Part shown: piece after piece, positions 8,719-17,378 of the stretch
Position numbering within the stretch: the first letter of the stretch is position 1
How the letters are laid out: the number at the start of each line of letters is the position of its first letter
Source: an uncultured bacterium
Lineage (GTDB): Bacteria > Patescibacteriota > Minisyncoccia > Phycocordibacterales > UBA9973
Reading direction: 5' to 3'
Length of the DNA: 39,214 nt
NCBI GenBank assembly: GCA_903894565.1
Contig: CAITQP010000003.1
Location: forward strand, 1-39,214
Translations under genes and position numbers: made by a program
Notes under the pieces: model-generated
Told to the model about the DNA's origin: nothing
Database searches by the model: none
The model's input: the letters and a program-made list of their open reading frames with translations, nothing else

Positions 8719-10374
8719 ATGGATACACAAGAAAAGACATGCGAGTACTGTGGTAATAATTTTGTCTTGAGTAGTGACGAGCTTGTAATGTATGGCAAGG
8801 TGCAAGTCGAGATTCCAACCACGTGCAACACGTGTCGTTGGGCACAGCAATTCGCATTTTGGCCATTCGGTAAATTTCGAAAGGGAACATCTGCGCTCTC
8901 AGGACAAAGTTTGATTACGATGCTGCCTTCGAGTGTACGCTATCCAATTTATACGGCAAAAGAATGGTGGAGTGACGCGTGGGATCCCATGGAGTTTGGT
9001 CAAGACTATGATCCAACTCGTTCTTTCTTTGACCAATTGAAAGAAGTACAAGAAAAAGTTCCACGTCCGCATCAGCAGGGGACGAATAGTACTGGGTGCG
9101 ATTGGTGCGACGATATTTGGGATTCCAAAAATTGTTATCTTTCGCGATCATGTGCTCGCGCAGAAAACGTATCATATGGATATCGTGGTTTCGACGTGAA
9201 GGATTCTATCGATATTTCACATGCATTTTCGCTTGATAATTGTTACGAGTGTACCTATTCGTTCAATTGTTTTGAACTGAATTTTTCGCGCAATTGTCGC
9301 GACTGTATGAACAGCCGTTTTTTGTATGATTGTCGCAACTGTAGTAATTGTACAATGTGTTGGAATCTCCGTGGCAAGCAATATTGCATAGAAAATGTGC
9401 AATATTCAAAAGAAGACTATTTTGAAAAGGTGAAGGAGTACGACATGAGTTCGTACCAAAATCTAGAACTGCTCCAAAAACGATATTCTGATATTCTAAA
9501 AACAGAAACAATTCATCGTGAAAATTTTAATATCAATACCTACACCTCTACAGGCACATATCTCGCTGATTGTAACAACTGTAAGAACGTATTTGGGTGG
9601 GAAGAATCTGAAAACTGTATCAACTGTCTGCGTGGACGCGAGGCAAAAGATAGTATCGATTTACTTGGCACATGGAAAGTAGAACTCTGTGGCAATGACA
9701 GTTGTTGTACTGGAGGATATGAACTCCGATATTCATCGTGGTCAGAAGGAAGATATTCTGAATACTTGGATGAATGTATTGAAGTGGAAAATTGTTTTGG
9801 ATGTGTTGGCTTACGCAAGAAAAACTATTGTATTCTCAACCGCCAATATACAAAAGAAGAGTACGAAGCACTGAAAGAAAAAATCATTGCAGATATGCGC
9901 GAGCGCGGAGAATATGGACGTTTCCTCCCGTATTCTATGGGGCTCTGCTCATATGACCTCACTACAGCTGCGATATACATGCCCGAGATCACCAAGGAAT
10001 ACGTACTTGCTCGTGGAGGGCATTGGGATGATCAGTCAGAAGATGCTGTCGAAGGACTAGCGACAAGCGAACTTCCTGACTCGATTGCCGAAGTCGATGC
10101 GACAATATCAAAGCAAGCACTTGTGTGTCCTGTCACAGGGTGGCGGTTTAATATTTCACCTGACGAATTCCAATTTTTGTCACGAAAAGGAATTGCCCTT
10201 CCGCGAGTCCACTTCGACGTTCGAACCAAAAACCGCATGCGATCGCTTGCGACACTTCATGGAGAGCACTACTCATGTGTTTATTGTGCAAAGGATTGTA
10301 TTGGATATTATCCAAAAGAGTGGGGCTACACGAATATTGCGTGTGAAGAGTGCTACAAACAAAATATAAATTAG
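8719..10374 (+). CDS. Large Cys-rich zinc-ribbon/solenoid-like protein A
   Basis: Function unknown; similar large Cys-rich proteins occur in CPR genomes, sometimes under unhelpful names. The 551-aa product has about 36 cysteines. It opens with a ribbon-like CEYC...CNTC unit and closes with CVYC and CEEC pairs, suggesting terminal zinc ribbons. The middle carries a ladder of short Cys repeats (NCYEC, NCRDC, DCRNCSNCTMC), resembling a solenoid. A motif YCIxNxxYxKEEY-like occurs twice (nt about 9379 and 9823), as it does in the next gene. There is no signal peptide or membrane segment, so it is probably cytoplasmic with bound metal. It starts 13 nt after the ATPase stop and is likely in the same transcript. 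Confidence 0.82.
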   Translation: MDTQEKTCEYCGNNFVLSSDELVMYGKVQVEIPTTCNTCRWAQQFAFWPFGKFRKGTSALSGQSLITMLPSSVRYPIYTAKEWWSDAWDPMEFGQDYDPTRSFFDQLKEVQEKVPRPHQQGTNSTGCDWCDDIWDSKNCYLSRSCARAENVSYGYRGFDVKDSIDISHAFSLDNCYECTYSFNCFELNFSRNCRDCMNSRFLYDCRNCSNCTMCWNLRGKQYCIENVQYSKEDYFEKVKEYDMSSYQNLELLQKRYSDILKTETIHRENFNINTYTSTGTYLADCNNCKNVFGWEESENCINCLRGREAKDSIDLLGTWKVELCGNDSCCTGGYELRYSSWSEGRYSEYLDECIEVENCFGCVGLRKKNYCILNRQYTKEEYEALKEKIIADMRERGEYGRFLPYSMGLCSYDLTTAAIYMPEITKEYVLARGGHWDDQSEDAVEGLATSELPDSIAEVDATISKQALVCPVTGWRFNISPDEFQFLSRKGIALPRVHFDVRTKNRMRSLATLHGEHYSCVYCAKDCIGYYPKEWGYTNIACEECYKQNIN

Positions 10375-10381
10375 TTTTTGT

Positions 10382-12124
10382 ATGGAAACCCGCACCTGCC
10401 AAAACTGCAAAACTGATTTTCAGATTGAACCAGAAGACTTTCTGTTCTACGAAAAAATCAAGGTTCCTCCACCAACATTTTGTCCGGAGTGCCGTACCGC
10501 GCGCCGTCTTTCGTGGCGCAATGAAATGTCGCTCTACAAGCGTACCTGTGATGCGCCTTCGCATGATGAATCATTGATTACTATCTATCATCCTGATACA
10601 AAATTGCAGGTTGTTGATTCAAAATATTGGTGGGGTGATTCGTGGGATCCTTTTGATTACGGGGCTCCGTACGATTTTTCAAAACCATTTTTCCAGCAAT
10701 GGATCGAACTTTTTCGACGTATTCCGTTGCAAGGACTTTCGAATTCAAATGCAACGAACAGTGACTACTGTAATATCGCAGAGGAGAGTCGTGATTCATA
10801 CATGATATCAGCCACATGGAAAGTTGAGCGTAGTTTTTATTCCAATCGAATTATGGAAGTAAAAGATTCATCTGATTTGTACGTTGTGCATGATTCAGAG
10901 CTGTGTTACGAAGATGTTATTTCATCTGATTGTTATCACACTTTGTATTCGGTAAATTGCAAAAGTTGTGTTGATTCATACTTTCTCTACGATTGTCATG
11001 GGTGTACGAATTGTTTTGGATGTACCAACCTGCGAAATCAATCGTACTGTATGTGGAACGAACAGCTGGGGAAGGAAGAATACATACGCAGAATATCAGA
11101 GCTTGATATGAGTAGTTATGCCGTTGTCTCCGAGTGCAAGCAACGATTTTCTGACATGTGCATGCAAGCGATTCATCGTTTTGCAAACCAGATTAAAATC
11201 GTAAATTCTACTGGCGATAATCTTGAAGGTGTAAAAAACACACGTATGTGTTTTGATGCGAGTGGTCAAATTGAAGACTCAAAATTTGTGCATTGGGCAA
11301 AGGTGAGCGCGAAGGATGTGTATGATTCGGGCCCGGGGATTGGTATGGGAGAGATGATGTACGAGGTTTTCGATACTGGTATCGGCAATTTCCGAAACCT
11401 TTTTACAAGTGTTGTGTATAGTTCAAATGAAATTGAATATGCGTTCAATTGTCACGGTTCCTCAAATTTATTTGGATGCATTGGCATTCGTGGAAAAAAT
11501 TACTGCATTTTGAATCGACCATATGAGAAAGAGGAATATGAACTGCTCGTACCGAAAATAAAAGAGCATATGATGACGATGCCGTATGTCGACGCGAAGG
11601 ATAGAGTGTATCGCTATGGAGAATTTTTCCCTTCTGAGCTCTCACCATTCGCATACAATGAGACAGTGGCTCAGGATTATTTCCCGCTTTCAAAGTTTGG
11701 TGCAGTTGAGCGAGGTCATTTGTGGAGAGACAAGACACTTCAAAACTATACAGTTACCATATCTGCGAAGGATTTACCGGACTCACTCACCACGGTTTCG
11801 GATACAATCACAAAAGAAATCATTGGATGTCTTCACAACGGCGAGTGTTCAGATCGCTGTTCACGAGCATATCGTATAACTGCCGATGAGCTTAATTTGT
11901 ACAGACGAATTGGCGTACCGCTTCCACGGCTGTGTTTCGGGTGTCGTCACGATGAGCGACTTCGAAAACGTAATCCGATGAAACTCTGGTCTCGCACTTG
12001 TATGTGTACCCAATCAAACCACGACCATACGGGTTCATGTCAGACTACATTCGAGACGGCATATGCACCAGAACGAAAAGAGATTATATATTGTGAGTCA
12101 TGTTACCAACGAGAAGTGCTCTAA
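10382..12124 (+). CDS. Large Cys-rich zinc-ribbon/solenoid-like protein B
   Basis: A tandem paralogue of the preceding protein, 580 aa with about 31 cysteines and also of unknown function. It has an N-terminal ribbon (CQNC...CPEC), a WWGDSWDPFDYG block matching WWSDAWDPMEFG in protein A, a central Cys ladder (SCVDSYFLYDC, CHGCTNCFGC), two YC[IM]xNxxxxKEEY motifs (nt about 11042 and 11499), and C-terminal CFGC and CESC pairs. There is no signal peptide. The ATG is 7 nt after the previous stop, which supports an operon and perhaps a shared complex. TATAAA at 10365-10370 could be a weak internal -10. Metal binding is inferred from CxxC spacing, not shown. Confidence 0.82.
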   Translation: METRTCQNCKTDFQIEPEDFLFYEKIKVPPPTFCPECRTARRLSWRNEMSLYKRTCDAPSHDESLITIYHPDTKLQVVDSKYWWGDSWDPFDYGAPYDFSKPFFQQWIELFRRIPLQGLSNSNATNSDYCNIAEESRDSYMISATWKVERSFYSNRIMEVKDSSDLYVVHDSELCYEDVISSDCYHTLYSVNCKSCVDSYFLYDCHGCTNCFGCTNLRNQSYCMWNEQLGKEEYIRRISELDMSSYAVVSECKQRFSDMCMQAIHRFANQIKIVNSTGDNLEGVKNTRMCFDASGQIEDSKFVHWAKVSAKDVYDSGPGIGMGEMMYEVFDTGIGNFRNLFTSVVYSSNEIEYAFNCHGSSNLFGCIGIRGKNYCILNRPYEKEEYELLVPKIKEHMMTMPYVDAKDRVYRYGEFFPSELSPFAYNETVAQDYFPLSKFGAVERGHLWRDKTLQNYTVTISAKDLPDSLTTVSDTITKEIIGCLHNGECSDRCSRAYRITADELNLYRRIGVPLPRLCFGCRHDERLRKRNPMKLWSRTCMCTQSNHDHTGSCQTTFETAYAPERKEIIYCESCYQREVL

Positions 12125-12160
12125 AAATAAAGAAAAAGTAAAGTCTCATCCACACATAAT

Positions 12161-12188
12161 TTGCCTTCATTTTTTTGGGTGATATACT
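12161..12188 (+). promoter_or_regulatory. Promoter of the 12197 coiled-coil gene
   Basis: TTGCCT (12161-12166), a 16-nt spacer and an extended -10 TGATATACT (core TATACT 12183-12188) precede the ATG by 8 nt. This predicts a leaderless or nearly leaderless mRNA. It overlaps the in-frame upstream extension of the ORF, so the start is set at 12197. Confidence 0.68.
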
Positions 12189-12196
12189 CAAATTAT

Positions 12197-12505
12197 ATGA
12201 AGAAAGTGATTGCCCAAAAAACTGAAAAATACCTCACTATTTCTGTGTTTGAGAAGCATATGGGCTCAATCGCTCGGTCTTTTGGGGAGGTTGATGCACG
12301 CTTTGAACGTATTGATAAACGTCTCGCACATCACGACACGGTATTTGAGCGAATGTTTTCAATGATTCAGGATGTTCAGGAATCAAACCGAGAGATACAT
12401 AACGATATACGAGGCTACATGCACCATACGGTGACAGGTGAGCGCAGGGTAGACGACCTGACCGAACGTGTCGAGAAGCTCGAACGCAAAACAGCCAACA
12501 TCTAA
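12197..12505 (+). CDS. Small coiled-coil protein, unknown function
   Basis: A 102-aa, highly charged helical protein. After a basic N-terminus (MKKVIAQKTEK), heptad-like patterns run through FGEVDARFERIDKRLAHHD and again near the C-terminus (RRVDDLTERVEKLERK), typical of a coiled coil. There is no membrane segment, signal peptide or Cys. The frame is open from 12161, but the extension overlaps the promoter, so ATG 12197 is used. It lies between the Cys-rich genes and the second ATPase and could be a structural partner of either; that is inference from position only. Confidence 0.75.
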   Translation: MKKVIAQKTEKYLTISVFEKHMGSIARSFGEVDARFERIDKRLAHHDTVFERMFSMIQDVQESNREIHNDIRGYMHHTVTGERRVDDLTERVEKLERKTANI

Positions 12506-12541
12506 AAGTTTTGAACTGTGGCATTTAAGTTTTAAAGCTTG

Positions 12542-12547
12542 TATAAT
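12542..12547 (+). promoter_or_regulatory. -10 element before the 12556 ATPase
   Basis: A consensus TATAAT ends 8 nt before the ATG at 12556. At 17-nt spacing the -35 position reads TGGCAT, a poor match, so promoter strength is uncertain. The spacing to the ATG matches the leaderless pattern of the window. Confidence 0.5.
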
Positions 12548-12555
12548 TTCAGTAT

Positions 12556-14970
12556 ATGGATTTCCTCCCCGATGGGGTTGCTTTTAATAAAAATATTACC
12601 TACCTCGCGAAAACAAATTTTCGTGCTCAGGAGCAGGTATTCGGCATCAAACGTAAAGATCGACGCCAGCATATGTATGTGCTCGGAAAGTCCGGCTCGG
12701 GTAAATCTGTGCTTCTCGGGAACATGATCGTTCAGAATATTTGGAACGGTGAAGGGGTATGTGTTATCGACCCGCACGGAGAGCTTGTAGAGAGCGTGCT
12801 TGCGACTATTCCTGCACACCGCGCGAAAGATGTCATCTATTTCAACCCAGCTGATACGGACTATCACATCGGGTTTAACGTTCTGCAGGTTGACGATCCA
12901 AAATACAAACACCTTGTTGCGTCCGGACTCATGGGAATTTTCACCAAGATTTGGGCCAATGCATGGAGTGCGCGTATGGAATACATTTTGAACAACGCGA
13001 TTCTTGCGCTTGCTGATACACCTGGATCAACATTGCTCGGTATTCCGCGCTTGCTTGTGGACAAAGATTATCGTCAAGTGGTGATCAACAACTTGAAAGA
13101 TCCCGTGATCAAAGCATTCTGGATTCACGAATACGAAAACTGGCGTGATCAATATCGTAATGAAGCAATCGCTCCAATTCAAAACAAAGTCGGACAATTC
13201 CTTTCGACCTCTATTGTTCGTAATGTCGTTGGTCAAGCAAAGTCGACAATCGATTTGTTTGAAATGATGAACACAGGAAAAATATTTCTTGTGAACGTTT
13301 CAAAGGGACGTATCGGTGAAGACAACTCCGCACTGCTTGGAGGTATGATCATTACGAAGCTTCAGCTCGCGGCCATGGAGCGCGTGCGTATTCCAGAAGA
13401 TGAACGTAAGGATTTCTATTTGTACGTGGACGAATTCCAAAACTTCGTGACTGATGCGTTTGCGTCGATTCTTTCTGAGGCGCGTAAATATCGTCTCAAC
13501 CTCACGCTCGCGCACCAATACATTGCTCAGCTCGTTACCAAAGACTCAGAGGCCGTACGTGATGCTGTATTCGGAAACGTTGGAACGATGATTGTGTTTC
13601 GTGTTGGTGCTGCCGACGCGGAATTTTTGGAACAAGAATTTGAGCCAGAGTTTATGGTGCAGGATATGGTGAATTTACCAAACTATACGATCTACCTCAA
13701 ACTTATGGTGGATGGTGTTACGTCGCGCCCGTTTTCTGCAAAGACGCTTCCTCCGTACAAGATTCCGGAGAACAGTAATGTCTCACAAGAAATCATTGAA
13801 TCATCGCGACGATTGTATGCGCGTCCTCGTGAGACGGTTGAAAAAGAAATTAATGAATGGAGTGGAATGCTTGTTGGGCTTGCAGAAGAAGGCAAGTTTA
13901 AGGCCGTATGTTCGTCGTGTGGCAAAGAGACGATGGTTCCATTTGAGCCTGAAGCAGGACGCCCAGTGTACTGTAAGGAATGTATTGCCAAGATCAAGTC
14001 CGGTGAAACGAAACCGCTCAAAGGTACGAAGCAGGAAAGTCTGCGCCCTCAATCATATGCAGCGCTCTCGAGTCTTGGAATTGAATTCGTATCTGATGGG
14101 TCACCAATGCCAAAACCAAGTGCTCCGCGTGGGATGCCACCACCAATGGCTCGACCTCCAATCGGAAAACCATTTGTGCCAACACGTACTCCAATCGTGG
14201 CACCACGCCCTGTAGTGAACACTGTAAAACCTGTTTTGGCTAGTACGCCAAAACAGCCAATTCAAGAAGGAGAAAAACCATCGCTTGGTGCGATTGCCAA
14301 GGTAAATAACGCTCAGCCTGCTCAGCCGATTCAAGCACCGCAATCCGATAAGCCAAAGAATTTCCGAACCCCGACAGTCGAACGTAAAGGTCCTGACCAC
14401 GAGGGCTTGCAGTCAATTTTGAAACAAGCACTTGGAAGTGCAATGAAAGAAGAAACACCTACTCCTCAAGCTTCGAGTATTGAAGCCGTAAAAACTGAAG
14501 CTCCAGATATGGTTCCAAAAAAAGAAGAGAGACCAACAATATCGCTATCGGCACTGAAGAAGCCTGAATCAATCGTGAGTGCCATTCCAAAATTACAAAC
14601 GAAATCGGCCTCTGATGAACGTGTCTCAGCCCTACAGAATGCTATTGCTCGGGCGACCAAAACTGAAATAAAACCGGAACAAAAAGTCGAACCTATACCG
14701 ATGGTTGAACAAAAGAGCGAAGCTTCTCTCGCTCCAATTACACCTCGAGTAGAAACGACATTTGTTCCGCGCCCCGCACCTCCTGTGGTTGAAGCACCTG
14801 CTCCAAAGATTGAACCAGTTGTAGAAACACCTGCGCCAAGTACTCCACCACCGACTGAAAAACAAACACCCGATGAGAATAAACAACCTGAAGAGAAACC
14901 ATCCGATACGGTAGGAAAAAAAGTTCGTGAAATTCCAGAGGATATCTTAAGGAAAGTTCTCAATGAATAA
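12556..14970 (+). CDS. VirD4/TraG/HerA-like ATPase with zinc ribbon and Pro-rich tail
   Basis: An 804-aa protein whose first ~430 residues are a coupling-protein-type ATPase paralogous to the product at 7212: Walker A GKSGSGKS (44-51), VIDPHGEL, YVDEFQNFVTDAF and AHQYIAQL. A zinc ribbon follows (Cys452/Cys455 and Cys473/Cys476), with the VPFEPEAGRPVYC pattern known from many CPR proteins. The remaining ~320 residues are a low-complexity Pro/Ala/Lys/Glu tail, probably disordered. There is no membrane anchor. It may act as a DNA or protein translocation motor, with the ribbon and tail as docking parts. It ends the block that begins at 7212. Family confidence is high, the specific role is not known. 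Confidence 0.88.
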   Translation: MDFLPDGVAFNKNITYLAKTNFRAQEQVFGIKRKDRRQHMYVLGKSGSGKSVLLGNMIVQNIWNGEGVCVIDPHGELVESVLATIPAHRAKDVIYFNPADTDYHIGFNVLQVDDPKYKHLVASGLMGIFTKIWANAWSARMEYILNNAILALADTPGSTLLGIPRLLVDKDYRQVVINNLKDPVIKAFWIHEYENWRDQYRNEAIAPIQNKVGQFLSTSIVRNVVGQAKSTIDLFEMMNTGKIFLVNVSKGRIGEDNSALLGGMIITKLQLAAMERVRIPEDERKDFYLYVDEFQNFVTDAFASILSEARKYRLNLTLAHQYIAQLVTKDSEAVRDAVFGNVGTMIVFRVGAADAEFLEQEFEPEFMVQDMVNLPNYTIYLKLMVDGVTSRPFSAKTLPPYKIPENSNVSQEIIESSRRLYARPRETVEKEINEWSGMLVGLAEEGKFKAVCSSCGKETMVPFEPEAGRPVYCKECIAKIKSGETKPLKGTKQESLRPQSYAALSSLGIEFVSDGSPMPKPSAPRGMPPPMARPPIGKPFVPTRTPIVAPRPVVNTVKPVLASTPKQPIQEGEKPSLGAIAKVNNAQPAQPIQAPQSDKPKNFRTPTVERKGPDHEGLQSILKQALGSAMKEETPTPQASSIEAVKTEAPDMVPKKEERPTISLSALKKPESIVSAIPKLQTKSASDERVSALQNAIARATKTEIKPEQKVEPIPMVEQKSEASLAPITPRVETTFVPRPAPPVVEAPAPKIEPVVETPAPSTPPPTEKQTPDENKQPEEKPSDTVGKKVREIPEDILRKVLNE

Positions 14971-14998
14971 TTAACAGTTAGTTCTTTTGTGTCTTATC

Positions 14999-16507
14999 AT
15001 GCGCCATCTTACTATGTGTGTTCTTTTTTGTGTGATTTTTGTGAGCGTGCTGTGTATCAACGTGAAGTTTGTTCAAGCATCAAATGGCTTAGAAATATCT
15101 GAAATAATGTATGACCCGAGTGGAACAGATACGAATCGTGAATGGATCGAGGTTCACAATACAGGTTCGGATAGTATCGATCTTGCGAACCATTTTTTAC
15201 TTACTGATGGTTTGTCGAGTTCTCGTCATACACTTACGCCCGTTGGATCAAGTATTATTGTAAGTGGTCACTACGCTGTCATCGTTCAAGACGTGAATGC
15301 ATTTAAAACTGACTACCCGAGTTATACGGGATTATTATTTGATTCAAGTTGGAGTGGTCTTACTGCGAGTGTCGGTAAAACAATTGCTATCATTGATAAT
15401 GATGGGGCAGTACTCGATCAAGTAACTTATGATCCTTCAATCGGTGGAGCAAATGACGGAAATTCGTTGCAAAAAAGTGCTCAGGGTACGTGGGTAAGCT
15501 CACTACCGAATCCAAATGGAGCAGTTCAAAATGGAGATGCCGTTTCTACTGAAACGGATACGGGTACATCGAATGGGGGAACAAATTCGTCTGGAATTTC
15601 CTCTGCCGTGCCAACCGCGGTTTTGAAAATAGTTCAACCTAAGGTTATTCCACCGCGTATTGATTTTACGATTCCCAAAATCGCAACGACGGGTATTCCG
15701 ATCTCTGTCGAGTATACGGTCTATGGAGCAAACGACGATATTCGCTTTTATGGCAGTACGCATATCGCATTTGGAGACGGCACGGAATATGGCGGTTCTG
15801 CAAAAGACGAGACAACACATACCTATGAATTTCCAGGTACGTATATTGTGAAGCTCGATTATCGTTCGAATCCATACATGCCAAAGCCTGATCTGACCAC
15901 TCGAGTGACAGTCATTGTTTCGCATCCAACCGTCGTAATATCGAGTATCACATCTACCGGTTCGATTCAGCTCCAGAATACAAGTACAGATGAATCAGAT
16001 ATATCCGGGTGGATACTCACGTCGGTTGTTGATGATAAAAAAACGCAATTTTCTATTCCTGAGGGAACAATTCTTGCACCAGAGGCAAGGATGCAATTAC
16101 CAGCGAGTATTGTCGGGTTCCTTGGCGATGCTCCGATCGTTACACTGTCGCTTCCTCGTCATATCGAAGTGAGTTCTTTTCAGCTTGCGCAAGAAGACCC
16201 ACCATTAGAACCAGTCGTTCAGACTTCTGTTCGAGAATTAGAACCGACAATAGGAACTGAAAGAATACAAAAAACAATCACTCAGAATACTGATACTAAA
16301 AATAGTGCGATGGTGGTGCCAGTAGGATCAAGAAAAAATGTTTCACTCATTTGGTACACTCTGTTTCTTTTGGGAGTTATTATTTGTTTTGGATATGCAC
16401 TTATTCGTTTTGTCGGTATAAAAAAGCATACTGAAACGATCTCATCGGTCGTACTGGCGGGGGATGATGAAAAGCAAATCGACCCCGTACGAATTGTCGA
16501 AGAGTAA
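14999..16507 (+). CDS. LTD-domain surface protein with C-terminal membrane anchor
   Basis: A 502-aa exported protein. The N-terminus (MRHLTMCVLFCVIFVSVLC...VQA) is a signal peptide with likely cleavage after VQA. A lamin-tail domain follows (LEISEIMYDPSGTDTNREW, residues about 30-150), then a Ser/Thr/Gly linker. Next is a PKD-like Ig domain (FGDGTEYGG ... HTYEFPGTYIVKLDY, about 220-305), a second LTD-like module (SIQLQNTSTDESDISGW), and a C-terminal transmembrane helix (LIWYTLFLLGVIICFGYAL) with a short cytoplasmic tail. It probably sits on the outer face of the membrane; LTD domains in CPR are commonly found in surface proteins. ATG 14999 gives a better basic n-region than the TTG at 14987. 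ATG 15014 is an alternative. Confidence 0.83.
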   Translation: MRHLTMCVLFCVIFVSVLCINVKFVQASNGLEISEIMYDPSGTDTNREWIEVHNTGSDSIDLANHFLLTDGLSSSRHTLTPVGSSIIVSGHYAVIVQDVNAFKTDYPSYTGLLFDSSWSGLTASVGKTIAIIDNDGAVLDQVTYDPSIGGANDGNSLQKSAQGTWVSSLPNPNGAVQNGDAVSTETDTGTSNGGTNSSGISSAVPTAVLKIVQPKVIPPRIDFTIPKIATTGIPISVEYTVYGANDDIRFYGSTHIAFGDGTEYGGSAKDETTHTYEFPGTYIVKLDYRSNPYMPKPDLTTRVTVIVSHPTVVISSITSTGSIQLQNTSTDESDISGWILTSVVDDKKTQFSIPEGTILAPEARMQLPASIVGFLGDAPIVTLSLPRHIEVSSFQLAQEDPPLEPVVQTSVRELEPTIGTERIQKTITQNTDTKNSAMVVPVGSRKNVSLIWYTLFLLGVIICFGYALIRFVGIKKHTETISSVVLAGDDEKQIDPVRIVEE

Positions 16508-16511
16508 AAAT

Positions 16512-16540
16512 AAAAATACCCCGATATTCGGGGTATTTTT
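16512..16540. terminator. Bidirectional terminator between convergent genes
   Basis: A perfect 13-bp stem (16512-16524 with 16528-16540, core TACCCCGA/TCGGGGTA) with loop TAT has an A run on the left arm and a T run on the right. It lies between the LTD gene stop (16507) and the minus-strand small gene stop (16552), so it can end both transcripts. Confidence 0.93.
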
Positions 16541-16551
16541 ATGACAGGCGA

Positions 16552-16716
16552 TTACTTGTTTTCATTTTTTTCTGGAGACTTTTCTTCGTGGCCTTCACTC
16601 TGGCAATGACATGCTTCAAGTGATTGACCGTGTTTTGCACAGGATTCGGCCTGACACGTTCCTGGCGTAAGGGAGATACCTTTGCATCCTCCCGTACAGA
16701 TGTAGTGTTCTTTCAT
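16552..16716 (-). CDS. Small Cys-rich protein, probable metal binder
   Basis: A 54-aa protein starting MKEHYICTGGCKG with six cysteines (7, 11, 21, 26, 36, 38) and several histidines, ending in a Lys/Glu-rich tail (HEEKSPEKNENK). The Cys spacing CxxxC...CxxxxC...CxC suggests zinc or another metal, but the family is not recognised by name. It ends at the bidirectional terminator. A minus-strand -10 TATACT at 16743-16738 gives a leader of about 15 nt without a Shine-Dalgarno site. The reading frame uses TAA as stop. Confidence 0.72.
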   Translation of the reverse strand: MKEHYICTGGCKGISLTPGTCQAESCAKHGQSLEACHCQSEGHEEKSPEKNENK

Positions 16717-16737
16717 CGCAACGATTTTTTAGCCCGC

Positions 16738-16743
16738 AGTATA
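16738..16743 (-). promoter_or_regulatory. -10 element of the small Cys-rich gene
   Basis: TATACT read on the minus strand, 21 nt before the ATG at 16716. No good -35 lies at the usual distance, so this is a moderate call. It is part of a divergent promoter region shared with the UDG gene. Confidence 0.5.
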
Positions 16744-16749
16744 CGGGTG

Positions 16750-16778
16750 TTTAATAATACGCACACCTACAGTATAAT
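16750..16778 (+). promoter_or_regulatory. Promoter of the UDG-like gene, predicted leaderless
   Basis: TTTAAT (16750-16755), a 17-nt spacer and consensus TATAAT (16773-16778) precede the ATG at 16785 by 6 nt, as for guaA. The -35 is a weak match; the -10 and spacing are strong. Confidence 0.65.
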
Positions 16779-16784
16779 CGAAAT

Positions 16785-17378
16785 ATGAAAAAGCAAGAAG
16801 CATTACATCAGCTCAACGAGCGTAATCATACTCGTACTACGTGCGGGCTTAAAATGCTTGCAACGCAACCTGTTTTTGGAGCTGGTTCGCCGAATGCGAC
16901 TATTGTCTTTATCGGCGAGGCTCCAGGGAAAACAGAGGATAAACTCGGAGTTCCGTTCATGGGTTCGTCAGGAAAATTTTTAGACGAAATGCTTCATGAT
17001 ATCAAGGTATCAAGATCTGATGTATACATCACGAATATTGTAAAATACCGTCCACCAGAAAATCGTGATCCTTCAACTGATGAAAAGAATGCATGTCGCG
17101 CGTGGCTTAACGAGGAGCTAGATTGTATTCATCCACAATTGATTGTATTTCTAGGGCGACACGCGATGAATAGTTTTTTTCCTGATAGAAAAATCAGTGA
17201 AGCGCATGGAAAACTAATTCATGACAAAACAACAAGTCTGAGTGCCGAATATTTTCTTCCTCTCTATCATCCAGCAAGCGCTTTATATAATGGAGGAATG
17301 CGAGACACACTCAAAAAGGATTTCTCACGTATTCCCAAAATACTCAAAAAAATTGAGCAAGAAATATCTCGTGACTAG
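16785..17378 (+). CDS. Uracil-DNA glycosylase, family 4-like, with incomplete Fe-S ligands
   Basis: A 197-aa protein that should remove uracil from DNA to start base-excision repair. It has FIGEAPGKTEDKLGVPFMG (motif A, from 42), NIVKYRPPENRDP, IVFLG, and YHPASAL (motif B, His162), all in family-4 order. Family 4 enzymes hold a 4Fe-4S cluster with four Cys (CxxC near the N-terminus, then KC in KCRPP, and a fourth about 16 residues later). Here only Cys20 and Cys104 remain; the first position is Arg17 and the KC position is Tyr88. The fold and active site look kept, the cluster probably not. It converges on the NDH-2 gene and the two stop codons overlap in CTAG. Confidence 0.88.
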   Translation: MKKQEALHQLNERNHTRTTCGLKMLATQPVFGAGSPNATIVFIGEAPGKTEDKLGVPFMGSSGKFLDEMLHDIKVSRSDVYITNIVKYRPPENRDPSTDEKNACRAWLNEELDCIHPQLIVFLGRHAMNSFFPDRKISEAHGKLIHDKTTSLSAEYFLPLYHPASALYNGGMRDTLKKDFSRIPKILKKIEQEISRD

